64,000 nucleotides of DNA from Microbacter sp049976245 (lineage in GTDB: Bacteria; Bacteroidota; Bacteroidia; Bacteroidales; Paludibacteraceae). Shown here in pieces: positions 52,828-62,900 of this stretch. Every line of letters starts with the position of its first letter. Within the stretch, counting starts at the first letter, position 1. Location of the stretch: NCBI GenBank assembly GCA_049976245.1, contig JBMFIQ010000010.1, positions 9,289 through 73,288 of the forward strand, written 5' to 3'. A program made the translations under genes and the position numbers. A model generated the notes under the pieces. The model was not told the DNA's origin. It saw only the letters and a list, made by a program, of their open reading frames with translations, and did no database searches.

Positions 52828-55158
52828 CTATTTTATAATCAATAATTTTTCAGTCACATGCTGAGTCCCGTCCGATGAGGTACACATAATCAGATACACT
52901 CCCGAACTGACTCTTGAACCATCGGTATTATTGCCATCCCAAGTTGCCACGCCGCCGTTGGATGTTGTTTGATAAATGACATCACCACTGATATTAGTAA
53001 TCTTCACCTGACTATCAGCCATCAGACCTGTTATGGTGATTACTCCATGAAAATCGGGACGAACAGGATTTGGATAGGCATGCACATTGCTAAATGTAGC
53101 AGTAGCCTGTGTAGCATCAGTCATGTAGGAAACAAGTCCTTGATTGGTTCCAATAAACAACTCACCCGTTTGATTGTTCAGCGCTAACGATAAAATGGCA
53201 TTCGAAAGCAAGGGACTATTATCTGTTGTAAAATGTTGTAATATTTGTGTTCCATCAGGAGATACTAAATAAAGACCGGAAGTCTGAGTTCCAATCCATT
53301 TTCGATTGGCGCCATCAACGGCAATAGCATTGATACGTTCGTTCCCAAGTAAATAATCCGCTAAATTTGTACCGTCGTTTCGAGGAACCTTGATACGCCA
53401 AATAGTAAAATTGGATGAATAAACATTATTGGGATTTTGTATCACAATAGGCCCCTTTGAGGTACCAATCCAGATCTGATTGTTTAAATCCTGTGTAATA
53501 CAAAAATAAAAATCGGACACAAAAAAATTTCCATCCTGATCGACAAACGAAGAGAAGAACTTCGATTGATCATCTTGTTGATTGTCTAACGTTCCATTAT
53601 CGTCAAAAACAAAAACTCCCGGATTAATACGTGATGAGATAATCCATTTCCGATTTGGATTTGCATTGTCAATCAGAATATCTAACAGGTTGGAAAATCC
53701 TTTAATGGCATCAAAATAAAGACTATGCACCAATCCGTCAGGTGATAGATATTTAACAGGATCATTAATTTGTGTATTAAGAAACCACAAATTTCCTTGT
53801 TGATCAAACTTTAGTCCATCAATTCGTTGATATTGCAATTGATTGCTTTGACCCGGAAAAATTGATTCCACTCCACTATTCAAACAATTATACCATTTTG
53901 CAAAAGCATTGTTTTTAAATTCGTACAAGCCCATGCCATAAGCACCTACAAAAAAATGGGTATTATCTTTTGGATCGGCTGTAATAGAAACGAAATCGGT
54001 AGTAGCAGGCATATTCGTTTGTTGACTGATGGTTGCTCCGTCAATATTCGTCCATTCATTGTTTTGCAACATGGATACGGAAGCCGGATGAAAATATTGA
54101 ACTTCCCATGCACCACCAGGAACTTCAAACAATTTGTCTCCTCCAAAAGTCAAAGCCCATGGACTATTATCAAATGGTCCGGATGGCGTAAAAGCATTCA
54201 CCGTTTGTCCGCTTTGATTCACTTGTTGCAAACCTGCATTTCCGGAGGCTAACCAAAAACTATGCTTTGTGGAATTATCGACTGAAATCTGATTAGGTGA
54301 AAATCCAGTCAAAGTAGTAACATTTAAATTATTATCATACACATACGTGGTAGCATTTGCGTCGGATATGAAATAGAGATACTTATTGTCAGATTGCATA
54401 CGAGCAATCTTACTCAGAGTAAGAACAGCGCTCCAAACAATTCCGTCAGTCGATTTATAAACAGTTCCATTTGCCTTAAGAAGCCATAAAGCGCCGTCAA
54501 AGGAGAGTAAGTTTAAATTACTACCGTCAGGCAAAGTAGCAACATTTGTCCAAACCTGAAAGTTGGCTAAATTGTGACTTGATGCATCTGCTTGAGATAA
54601 CCCGTTTGCTGTTAATCCATAAATTTTCCCGTTGAAAAGAGCCGTTGCCAAAACAGGGATATAACTTCCTCCTGCGCCAATGACATACGAATCACTGATT
54701 TCATGTTTTTGAGTATTAACCACAACGATGCCAAAATTGCAGGAAAGATACGCAAGGCTATCGGCAAACAAAATGGAATTGACGGTTTTATCCATCGTTG
54801 CCTGTTTAAGATATAAATCAGGTACATTGTAAACGCCCGATGATGAAACAAAATCAAGATTAGAATTGGCATACACTACCAACAACTCATTGGTTTTGTT
54901 GTTAAAAGCAATTTGGGTAATGTTGTTATCGCTCAGTCCTGTAATTTTGGAGTAAAAATCAATGCTTTGATCGGTTAAAGAGACCGAAAAAAGAGCATTA
55001 GAACCAACAGCAAACACCTGACGAGGTGACACAGCAACCTGCATGACGTTACGATATGAGAAATGTGTTTGCCATTGACCTGTCCCAATCTGAGACTGCA
55101 CCGACCATGAAATCCCGAAAAGAAAAGTGACCGTTGCTATAAAAGGAGAAATGCGCAT
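52828..55158 (-). CDS. porZ: PorZ-like beta-propeller protein of the type IX secretion system
   Basis: 776 residues, the same length as P. gingivalis PorZ. A signal peptide (MRISPFIATVTFLFGISWSVQS) is followed by GTGQWQTHFSYRN, typical of PorZ, then two seven-bladed propeller-like regions with repeated units such as GLSDNNITQIAFNN and NDGTLDNQQDD. The last 80 residues are a type A sorting domain (AYPNPVRPDFHGVITI to LLIIK) with FSNVHAYPNP and GVYLI. PorZ is part of the cell-surface attachment complex that delivers A-LPS to the sortase. It has a TACTTTTG box at 55201-55208. No other por/gld genes are in the window. Confidence 0.85.
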   Translation of the reverse strand: MRISPFIATVTFLFGISWSVQSQIGTGQWQTHFSYRNVMQVAVSPRQVFAVGSNALFSVSLTDQSIDFYSKITGLSDNNITQIAFNNKTNELLVVYANSNLDFVSSSGVYNVPDLYLKQATMDKTVNSILFADSLAYLSCNFGIVVVNTQKHEISDSYVIGAGGSYIPVLATALFNGKIYGLTANGLSQADASSHNLANFQVWTNVATLPDGSNLNLLSFDGALWLLKANGTVYKSTDGIVWSAVLTLSKIARMQSDNKYLYFISDANATTYVYDNNLNVTTLTGFSPNQISVDNSTKHSFWLASGNAGLQQVNQSGQTVNAFTPSGPFDNSPWALTFGGDKLFEVPGGAWEVQYFHPASVSMLQNNEWTNIDGATISQQTNMPATTDFVSITADPKDNTHFFVGAYGMGLYEFKNNAFAKWYNCLNSGVESIFPGQSNQLQYQRIDGLKFDQQGNLWFLNTQINDPVKYLSPDGLVHSLYFDAIKGFSNLLDILIDNANPNRKWIISSRINPGVFVFDDNGTLDNQQDDQSKFFSSFVDQDGNFFVSDFYFCITQDLNNQIWIGTSKGPIVIQNPNNVYSSNFTIWRIKVPRNDGTNLADYLLGNERINAIAVDGANRKWIGTQTSGLYLVSPDGTQILQHFTTDNSPLLSNAILSLALNNQTGELFIGTNQGLVSYMTDATQATATFSNVHAYPNPVRPDFHGVITITGLMADSQVKITNISGDVIYQTTSNGGVATWDGNNTDGSRVSSGVYLIMCTSSDGTQHVTEKLLIIK

Positions 55159-55200
55159 AACCTTATGTTTTGGTAGTCAACATTCGAATGAGAAATAAAA

Positions 55201-55208
55201 CAAAAGTA
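55201..55208 (-). promoter_or_regulatory. -7 box of porZ
   Basis: TACTTTTG on the minus strand, 43 bases before the porZ ATG; no TTG at the standard spacing. Confidence 0.5.
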
Positions 55209-55249
55209 AATAAATATATTCGTTCCTTGATAATTTTTGCAAAAAAAAT

Positions 55250-55280
55250 AAACGCTACATGAATGAATCACATAGCGTTT
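55250..55280 (-). terminator. Terminator of thrS
   Basis: AAACGCTA/TAGCGTTT stem followed on the minus strand by ATTTTTTTT, 26 bases after the thrS stop and just upstream of the porZ promoter. Confidence 0.75.
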
Positions 55281-55305
55281 TACGTTTTAACCTATGATCG
55301 TCAAA

Positions 55306-57249
55306 TCAAAAAGCCTGCATCATTTGTTCTACTTCGGAAGTGATGGTTTTAGCAAAATCGTCAACGGATTGAGTTCCCTGATCTCCTTCACCCTGTTTGC
55401 GAACGGAAACCACACCATGTTCAAGCTCTTTTTCTCCAACAATCAACAAGTAAGGGATGCGTTTTAATTCGTTATCACGTATTTTACGACCAATTTTTTC
55501 ATTACGGTCGTCCACCGACACTCGAATGTCTTTCAAATCGAGCTGATGAGCTACCTGGTGAGCATACTCATTAAATTTCTCACTAATAGGCAACACCACC
55601 ACCTGTTCGGGAGTCAACCAAAGTGGAAATTTACCGCCGGTATGTTCAATTAAGACAGCCACAAAGCGTTCCATCGAGCCGAAAGGCGCACGATGAATCA
55701 TCACCGGCCGATGCTTTTGATTGTCGGCACCGGTATATTCCAAATCAAATCGTTCAGGCAAGTTGTAATCCACCTGAATGGTTCCAAGTTGCCAACGACG
55801 CCCAATAGCATCTTTGACCATAAAATCAAGTTTTGGACCATAAAAAGCGGCTTCACCCAACACCACATTGGCTTTCAATCCTTTTTCACGACAAGCTTCC
55901 ACAATGGCGCTTTCAGCTTTTTCCCAATTTTCGTCAGTTCCGATGTATTTTTCTTTATCGTTAGGATCGCGTAGCGAAATTTGTGCTTCAAAATTTTTGA
56001 AATCGAGCGCATTAAAAATGATAAAAATAATATCCATCACTTTCAAAAATTCATCTTTTAACTGATCCGGACGACAAAAGATGTGAGCATCATCCTGAGT
56101 AAATCCTCTTACCCGCGTCAATCCATGCAATTCGCCACTTTGTTCATAGCGATAAACTGTTCCGAATTCGGCATATCGAATGGGCAAATCTTTGTATGAA
56201 TGCGGCGAAGAACGATAAATTTCACAATGATGAGGACAATTCATCGGTTTAAGCAGAAATTCTTCACCTTCCTGCGGCGTATGAATCGGTTGAAAAGAAT
56301 CTTTACCATACTTGGCATAATGACCTGAAGTGACCCACAATTCTTTTTGACCAATATGCGGAGTAATCACTTGTTGATAGCCAAACTGTTTCTGAATGCG
56401 TTTAAGAAAATCTTCCAACCGATTGCGCAAAATAGTTCCTTTAGGCAACCAAAGCGGCAATCCTGCTCCAACTGCTTGCGAAAAAGTGAACAGTTCAAGT
56501 TCTTTCCCAATTTTCCGATGATCTCTTTTTTTGGCTTCTTCCAAAAAGAGCAAATATTCATCCAACATCTTTTTCTTTGGGAACGAAATGCCATAGATGC
56601 GGGTCAATTGCTTCCGCTTTTCATCACCACGCCAATAGGCACCGGCCACACTCAGCAATTTGATGGCCTTGATTTCACCGGTGTTGGGCAAATGCGGCCC
56701 ACGACATAAATCGGTAAAGTTTCCCTGCGAATAGAACGTAATGGTGCCATCAGCTAAATCATTGATTAATTCAGTTTTGTATTCATCTCCTTTTTGACTG
56801 AAAAAGGCCAATGCTTCCTCTTTGGAAACTTCTTTGCGAACAATAGGCTCCTTTTTGGAAGCCAATTCCGTCATTTTTGCTTCAATGACGGGCAAGTCTC
56901 CTTCTTTAATGACCACATCCCCCGGGTCAACATCATAATAAAATCCATTTTCAATGGCCGGTCCGATTCCGAACTTAATGCCCGGATAAAGTTCCTGCAA
57001 AGCTTCAGCCAATAAATGTGCTGATGAGTGCCAATAAGCATGTTTCCCTTCAGGATCATCCCATTTGTAGAGTTGAATGGTAGCATCGGTTTCGATTGGG
57101 CGCGTCAAATCGATGGTCGATCCATTGACACCAATGGCTAACACTTCGGCTGCCAAACGAGGACTAATGCTTTCAGCAATTTGTAATCCGGTAATTCCCT
57201 TAGGAAAATCACGAACGGAACCATCAGGAAATGAAATGTGTATCATCAT
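55306..57249 (-). CDS. thrS: Threonyl-tRNA synthetase
   Basis: 647 residues. Domains in order: TGS (about 1-62), the editing domain with HSSAHLLAEAL (the HxxxH of the N2 domain) and FTDLCRGPHLP, the class II catalytic domain with MNCPHHCEIY (zinc ligand Cys), RYEQSGELHGLTRVRGFTQDDAHIF (motif 2 region) and APFGSMERF (motif 3), and the anticodon-binding domain from about 540. Two adjacent ATGs (57249, 57246) are possible. It lies directly downstream of the tRNA-Thr gene it charges, but with its own promoter and after a terminator. Confidence 0.97.
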   Translation of the reverse strand: MMIHISFPDGSVRDFPKGITGLQIAESISPRLAAEVLAIGVNGSTIDLTRPIETDATIQLYKWDDPEGKHAYWHSSAHLLAEALQELYPGIKFGIGPAIENGFYYDVDPGDVVIKEGDLPVIEAKMTELASKKEPIVRKEVSKEEALAFFSQKGDEYKTELINDLADGTITFYSQGNFTDLCRGPHLPNTGEIKAIKLLSVAGAYWRGDEKRKQLTRIYGISFPKKKMLDEYLLFLEEAKKRDHRKIGKELELFTFSQAVGAGLPLWLPKGTILRNRLEDFLKRIQKQFGYQQVITPHIGQKELWVTSGHYAKYGKDSFQPIHTPQEGEEFLLKPMNCPHHCEIYRSSPHSYKDLPIRYAEFGTVYRYEQSGELHGLTRVRGFTQDDAHIFCRPDQLKDEFLKVMDIIFIIFNALDFKNFEAQISLRDPNDKEKYIGTDENWEKAESAIVEACREKGLKANVVLGEAAFYGPKLDFMVKDAIGRRWQLGTIQVDYNLPERFDLEYTGADNQKHRPVMIHRAPFGSMERFVAVLIEHTGGKFPLWLTPEQVVVLPISEKFNEYAHQVAHQLDLKDIRVSVDDRNEKIGRKIRDNELKRIPYLLIVGEKELEHGVVSVRKQGEGDQGTQSVDDFAKTITSEVEQMMQAF

Positions 57250-57313
57250 TTTTTTATGTTAATGTAAAAAGTCGTATCAAGGGTGTTGTGGCATCCCTTT
57301 TTTATTCCTTTTG

Positions 57314-57346
57314 CAAAGGTACAATCTTTTAGCATTTCACAAACAA
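57314..57346 (-). promoter_or_regulatory. Promoter of thrS
   Basis: TACCTTTG at 57314-57321 and TTG at 57344-57346 on the minus strand, 22 bases apart, giving a leader of about 60 bases. No T-box or other control structure recognised in it. Confidence 0.6.
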
Positions 57347-57352
57347 AACCAA

Positions 57353-57381
57353 TAAAAAAAAGCTGTCCTTTTGAGACAGCT
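57353..57381 (-). terminator. Terminator of the SRP RNA / tRNA-Thr transcript
   Basis: AGCTGTC/GACAGCT stem with a seven-base loop and a run of T on the minus strand, 17 bases beyond tRNA-Thr and just before the thrS promoter. Confidence 0.85.
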
Positions 57382-57397
57382 TATGCATTAAAAGTGG

Positions 57398-57471
57398 AGC
57401 CTCTTGTCGGATTCGAACCAACGACCCCGAGATTACAAATCACGTGCTCTGGCCAACTGAGCTAAAGAGGC
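57398..57471 (-). tRNA. tRNA-Thr (anticodon TGT)
   Basis: 74-base cloverleaf: acceptor GCCTCTT/AAGAGGC, TAGCTCAG and GGTTCGAATCC arms, anticodon loop TTTGTAA giving TGT. The discriminator is T and the CCA end is encoded (57395-57397), unlike the other two tRNAs of the window. The 5' end lies 4 bases after the SRP RNA. Confidence 0.94.
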
Positions 57472-57475
57472 AGTT

Positions 57476-57571
57476 GGGTAAGCTTACCACATCGCACCGC
57501 TACGACCTTTTACCCTTGCTGCGATCAAACCCTGGGGGATTCAAAGGGAGCTGGTCGTGTAGGACTTACCC
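57476..57571 (-). ncRNA. ffs: Signal recognition particle RNA (4.5S type)
   Basis: About 96 bases on the minus strand. The ends pair perfectly (GGGTAAG with CTTACCC), an inner helix pairs CGACC with GGTCG, and the apical part CCCCAGGG...GCAGCAAGGGTAA matches the conserved SRP domain IV core (CAGG and AGCAGC-type internal loop). A full promoter lies directly upstream with a predicted start at the GGGTAAG end. The RNA is immediately followed by tRNA-Thr. The apical loop departs from the usual GGAA tetraloop (GTTTGATCGC), so the assignment rests on core motif, size, pairing and promoter. Confidence 0.85.
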
Positions 57572-57575
57572 ACTG

Positions 57576-57606
57576 CAAAAGTACATCTTTTTTACGAAAT
57601 GAGCAA
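57576..57606 (-). promoter_or_regulatory. Promoter of the SRP RNA gene, TTG-N20-TACTTTTG
   Basis: On the minus strand TTG (57606-57604), exactly 20 bases, then TACTTTTG (57583-57576). Transcription would start near 57570, the 5' end of the SRP RNA. Confidence 0.85.
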
Positions 57607-57710
57607 GAGGATATGCCTGTTTTTGTACAAAGAATGAACTTTCACAATATGCCATTAAAATTCAATGGATTGAATATGTTCAACAAGCAAAAACAACAGG
57701 AGCAGATGCT

Positions 57711-58778
57711 TTATTCAATGTTGTTCGTTCGTTCATTGTGAATATTCCTCAACGGATTTTGGGTCATCAATTGATATTCACGGCGATTTTTGAAAACATC
57801 ATAGGCCAAAAACAAGGCATGGCGAAAAGAGCTCTCCGAAGCTACGTTTTGACCAGCAATGTGAAAAGCAGTTCCGTGACCGGGTGAAGTTCGAATAACA
57901 GGCAGTCCGGCTGTAAAATTGACGCCTTCTTCCATAGCCAATGTTTTGAAAGGAATCAATCCCTGATCGTGATACATGGCCAACACCGCATCGTAGCTTT
58001 TGAAAGTGCCGGCTCCAAAAAAACCATCGGCGGCAAATGGTCCCACACAAATGATTCCTTCATCCATGCAAGCATTCAAAGCAGGACGAATGACGATTTC
58101 TTCTTCGTGACCGATAAGCCCCTCATCGCCGGCATGCGGATTTAACCCCAATACGGCAATGCGAGGACGAATGATACCAAAATCTTCCTTCAAACTTTTG
58201 TTCAACAATCGAAGCTTTTCCTCAATCAACGTTGGCGTAAGCGTGGCGGCCACTTTTGAAAGCGGAATGTGACCCGTAACAACTGCAACGCGAAGCACAT
58301 CGCTTACCATGAGCATTAAGGCTTTTTTCCCCTCATTGAACACCTGCTCCAAATATTCGGTATGTCCGGGGAAAGTAAATTCAGGAGATTGAATGTTTTT
58401 CTTGTTGATGGGCGCAGTAACTATGGCGTCCAGTTTGCCGGCTGCCAAATCACGAACCGCAGCATCCAACGATTGAAAAGATGCCAAACCGGCCATTTCT
58501 GTCGATTTGCCTAAATCCACTTTCACATCATCACTAACGCAATGAATGATGTAGGGCTTTTTGGCTGTTGCATCCTCAATACGGGAAATCGTTGTTAAGG
58601 ACAACTGCTCTAAATTCAACGTTTTACGATAATATGCAGCCACTTTGGGAGAACCGTAAAGAACAGGCGTACAAAATTCGTAAAGATGATTTTCGAGCAA
58701 TGTTTTCAATATTACTTCGTATCCTATTCCATTGATGTCACCATGCGTGATGCCAATAATCATTCGTTTGTTTTCCAT
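57711..58778 (-). CDS. pdxA: 4-hydroxythreonine-4-phosphate dehydrogenase (PdxA)
   Basis: 355-residue NAD-dependent oxidoreductase of the vitamin B6 pathway. N-terminus IGITHGDINGIGYEVILKTL fits PdxA (GDPAGIGPE in most bacteria; GDINGIGYEV is the Bacteroidota variant). Metal ligand regions FPGHTEYLEQ (His), LGLNPHAGDEGLIGHEE and AMYHDQGLIPFKTL (His) are all present, as is VIRTSPGHGTAFHIAG. The convergent neighbour is nothing else than the SRP promoter region. It lies 59 bases after rlmN's start region on the same strand, so pdxA and rlmN could be read in sequence. Confidence 0.95.
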   Translation of the reverse strand: MENKRMIIGITHGDINGIGYEVILKTLLENHLYEFCTPVLYGSPKVAAYYRKTLNLEQLSLTTISRIEDATAKKPYIIHCVSDDVKVDLGKSTEMAGLASFQSLDAAVRDLAAGKLDAIVTAPINKKNIQSPEFTFPGHTEYLEQVFNEGKKALMLMVSDVLRVAVVTGHIPLSKVAATLTPTLIEEKLRLLNKSLKEDFGIIRPRIAVLGLNPHAGDEGLIGHEEEIVIRPALNACMDEGIICVGPFAADGFFGAGTFKSYDAVLAMYHDQGLIPFKTLAMEEGVNFTAGLPVIRTSPGHGTAFHIAGQNVASESSFRHALFLAYDVFKNRREYQLMTQNPLRNIHNERTNNIE

Positions 58779-58837
58779 AATTCATCGTTTATCGGGAGAT
58801 GATCAAATAAAGGAATTGAATCCTCCAAATATTGGGT

Positions 58838-59893
58838 TTATTGATTAAGGGAAAAATCCTTTTTTTGTTCATCATCATTCATTCTGGAAGTCGAAAGCAA
58901 CCCGCAGGCCGCTAAAATATCTTCACCTCGAGATCGGCGAATAGTACATCGAATCCCGTTTTCAGTCAAATAATCACGCAAAAAAATCATTTTTTCTTCA
59001 GAAGCACCTTTCAAATCGACATTTGGAATGGCGTGATACCGAATGAGATTGACCCTGCACGGAATGTTTTGCAACAACCGTACCAATTCTCTTGCATGAC
59101 GTAAACTGTCGTTGACATGATCAAAAACAATATACTCAAACGAGACACGTCGTTGATGCCTGAAATCGTACCGTTTAATCACGTCGAGCACCTGTTCAAT
59201 TGGATAAACCTTTTCCATAGGCATCAAAGCCATCCTTTCGTTGGTGAAAGGAGAATGAAGACTAATGGCCAAATGGCATTGCGACTTTTCCAAGAACTGA
59301 ATCATGCCGGGAATAATGCCAATGGTCGAAACGGTAATTCGACGCGGACTCCATGCATAACCGTAAGAAGCTGTTAAAATGTCCAAAGCTTTCAGCACTT
59401 CATCTGTGTTGTCAAAAGGTTCGCCCATCCCCATAAAGACCAGGTTGGTGAGCTGTTCCCGTTCGGGAAGCGACATGATCTGATTGAGGATGTCGGCTGC
59501 CGTTAATTGTGCTGAAAATCCTTGTTTCCCTGTTTGACAAAACTTGCAATTCATCTTACAACCCACTTGTGACGAAACACATAAGGTAGCACGATCTTCA
59601 TCGGGGATGAAAACACTTTCGATATAATGACCGGAAAATGATTTAAACAGGTATTTGCGTGTGCCGTCTTCAGAAACAGCTACTTCAACGGGCTCAGAAC
59701 GACCAACAAAGTATTTTTCGGACAAAAGTGCTCGTTTTGATTTGGATAAGTTGGTCATTTGATCCAACTCGGAAGCATGTTCGACATACAACCAATGTGC
59801 GATTTGTTTTCCTGCAAAAGCAGGCAATTGATTTTCAATTGCCAAAACCTGCAATTCCGTTAATGTTAACCCCAACAAAGGTTTTCTTTCCAT
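58838..59893 (-). CDS. rlmN: 23S rRNA/tRNA adenine-C2 methyltransferase
   Basis: 351-residue radical SAM enzyme that methylates A2503 of 23S rRNA and A37 of some tRNAs. The cluster motif CxxxCxxC is seen in CKMNCKFCQTGKQGF; LVFMGMGEPFDN follows; the second catalytic cysteine lies in EDILAACGLL near the C-terminus and the first in the CVSSQVGC segment. A cysteine pair in this arrangement separates RlmN from Cfr only by overall similarity, and length plus context favour RlmN. A TATCTTTG box lies at 59914-59921. Confidence 0.95.
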   Translation of the reverse strand: MERKPLLGLTLTELQVLAIENQLPAFAGKQIAHWLYVEHASELDQMTNLSKSKRALLSEKYFVGRSEPVEVAVSEDGTRKYLFKSFSGHYIESVFIPDEDRATLCVSSQVGCKMNCKFCQTGKQGFSAQLTAADILNQIMSLPEREQLTNLVFMGMGEPFDNTDEVLKALDILTASYGYAWSPRRITVSTIGIIPGMIQFLEKSQCHLAISLHSPFTNERMALMPMEKVYPIEQVLDVIKRYDFRHQRRVSFEYIVFDHVNDSLRHARELVRLLQNIPCRVNLIRYHAIPNVDLKGASEEKMIFLRDYLTENGIRCTIRRSRGEDILAACGLLSTSRMNDDEQKKDFSLNQ

Positions 59894-59913
59894 GCTTTTT
59901 TGAATTGTTCATG

Positions 59914-59921
59914 CAAAGATA
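59914..59921 (-). promoter_or_regulatory. -7 box of rlmN
   Basis: TATCTTTG on the minus strand, 21 bases before the rlmN ATG. Confidence 0.5.
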
Positions 59922-59965
59922 GCAAACAAAACGGAGAATGCAGTGCTTGGCCATTGAATCAGCAA

Positions 59966-62900
59966 TCAATCGAACTGATCGGTAATGCTGCCATAACGAT
60001 GATATTCAAAAGCAATGCTTTGTTCCTTCAAATAGTGAAGCAATTCAAGGCGCCCTTCCACCAAAGGTTTTGCAGTGGCGACATATTTTCCCAATGCTGC
60101 CGACTTCTTAAAAAATACCTCCGACAGTTGATGGTGACACGTCCGAATTCGTTCGTATTGATCCATACTTCCCAAAAACTGATCTTCCGTTTGAACATGA
60201 ATTGTAAAATGACCTTCGGCAAGAGGTTTCAATGTTTTCAATTTACTATCACGCTCATCCAAGCTGATTGTTAGGGGCGTTTTAGCCACATTGGCAGCAG
60301 TGACGATGAGCAAAACATCCAACAAGGAATCCGTTTCATGCAGACGTAACGCCATGTTTTTCAAAGGCAAATAGCGGAAAGTATTCCTCTCGCCCATGAT
60401 ATGATGAATGTCATTTTCCTGAGAGAATTCCTCTTTCCAATTTTTTAAATAACTATCAAACGCCACTTTATAACGAATTTTTTCCTTATCGTTAAGCAAA
60501 GCGGCAAATGCATTAAATCCGTTTAGATCAATATTTACATCCTGATAATGAGGTATTTCCTCTATTTTTACAAAGTTTGAGACATAATTGCGTCCCCCCG
60601 CTTTCAAACCACCACCAAAGGCTGAACGTTTCATTCCGCCAAAAGGTTGTCGATTCACAATAGCACCCGTAATGCCACGATTAATATAAAGATTACCGGC
60701 TTCGATGCTGTTTTTCCAAAGCATTTGTTCATTTTCGTCCAAGCTTTGCAATCCGGCTGTCAATCCGTATTCAGAGGAATTGGCCAAGTCGATGGCATGT
60801 TGAATATCGTCCGCACAAACTACAGCCAAAAGTGGCCCGAAAAGTTCCGTCTTGAAGGTATAGCTTCCCGGTTTGACTCCCCATTTAACGCACGGCTTGA
60901 GGATAAAATGCTGCTCATCAACAAATTCAGGCGGAACAAGCCACGACTCACCTTCTTCAAGATGTTCAATGGCATAAAGCAATTTGGTGTTTTCTGCTGT
61001 GATCATGGGTCCAACAATGTTACCACCATCCCAAACGCCGCCTGTATGGAGACTTTTTACCGCATCAGTCAGTTTATCTTTGAATTCCTGATCGTCATAA
61101 ACCTGTTTTTCAAGAATTAACAATGAGCAAGCCGAGCATTTTTGACCGGCATTGCTAAAGGCAGAAGTCACAATGTTTTGAATGGCATGATCACGATCGC
61201 CACTGGCTGTGAGAATAATGGCATCTTTTCCACCGGTTTCTGCCGATAATGGACAAGTCGGATTGTTCTCCAACAAACGCAAAGCGGTGTCAGTGCCACC
61301 GGTCATGATAATGTGTTGAATGGCAGGATGTGCAGTTAAATAGTTCAATGGTTCACGTCCATCCACACAAACCAACTGCAGCGCCTCTTTCGGGACACCG
61401 GCATCCCAAAAACACTGTGCAAACTCCCATGCTACGGGAAATGCGGCAGTAGCCGGTTTCAAAATGACATTGTTCCCACCTGATAATGCAGCCACAACCC
61501 CGCCAACAGGAATGGCTAAAGGAAAATTCCAAGGCGGGATAACCAAAATGACTCCTTTTGGTGAAACGGAAACCGTTTTCAATTCTTCAAACCGTTTCAT
61601 GGATATGGGATAAAAGCGACTGAAATCCGTTGCTTCCGAAACTTCCACATCGCCTTCGGTGAAAGTCTTCCCGGTCACTGCTGCCATGCAACCGATCAAA
61701 TTGCCACGTTTGTTTCCTAAATTGAGCGCTACTTGATGCAAAATACGATTGCGTTCGTCCAAAGTGGTTTTACGCCAACCGGAAGGATCAGCATCGGCAA
61801 TGCTGATTATTTGTTTCACTTGCTCTAAGGATGACAAGTGAACTTGACACACCACAACTTTCTCCTTTTGACTGCGATCAATGTATGAATGCTTCTTTTC
61901 GGTGTAAACAAAATCGCTTCCGATCTGAACAGGAATTTGATACGGTTCCGTCGCAGGCGATTTCTTCCAGTTGGCACGAATTTGCTCCATCCACAATCGA
62001 TTGTTTTTCAAATAGAAATCAGTATCGGGTTCATTGACAAAATGATCCAAATCGCCAACAGGTTTTGCCGGCTGACGTCGATCCTGCTGCCTGAATGAAA
62101 AGGCTTTCATGGAATCTTTCATTTGATAAGCCTCCATGAATTGCTGTTGCAGAAAATTCCATTGTTTGCTGTCGAGTTTCAGATTGAAAGAATAACTCAA
62201 GAAATTGTCTTTCCCTGTGTTTTCGTCCAGACGACGCACGAGGTAAGAAACAGCATTTAAAAAATGTTCGTTCTTCACCACCGGCGTGTAGAGAATAATT
62301 TGTTTACCCATGCTTCGCATCACGCGCGGCAAATGGTTGGCCATGCCCTCCAGCATTTCGAACGTAACAAATTCAGATACGTTGTTTTTCTTGCTCAACA
62401 AGTCGGCATAACCCAGTGAGAAAAAGTTGTGCGAGGCCACTCCAACATGCAAAACACGAGCATTTTCAGCTTCCAACGCACGATCCAAGATATGTAAATA
62501 GTTGGCATCCACCTCCACTTTTGTTCGCAAAATAGGGTTTTCCCAACCACGCAACGATGAAGTGATGGATTCCATTTGAAGATTTGCCCCTTTCACAAGA
62601 CGCATTTTAAGCGGAGCACCTCCGGCAGCCACTCGTTGATGAGCAAACTCAAGCAATTCGGTTTGAAAATTCCAAGCATCGGGCAAATATGCCTGAATGA
62701 CAATGCCTGCCATATAATGTTCAAATTCTTTATCGGACAGAACGGTTTTGAAAACATCCAGCGTCAACTCGGTATCTTTGTACTCTTCCATATCCAAATT
62801 GACAAACTTAGGCGTTTTTTCACCTTTTTCGTTTTGATAAGGATATTTGATGGATTGACGGTAAATGGCAGCCAAACGATCACATAAATCATGTTTGTTT

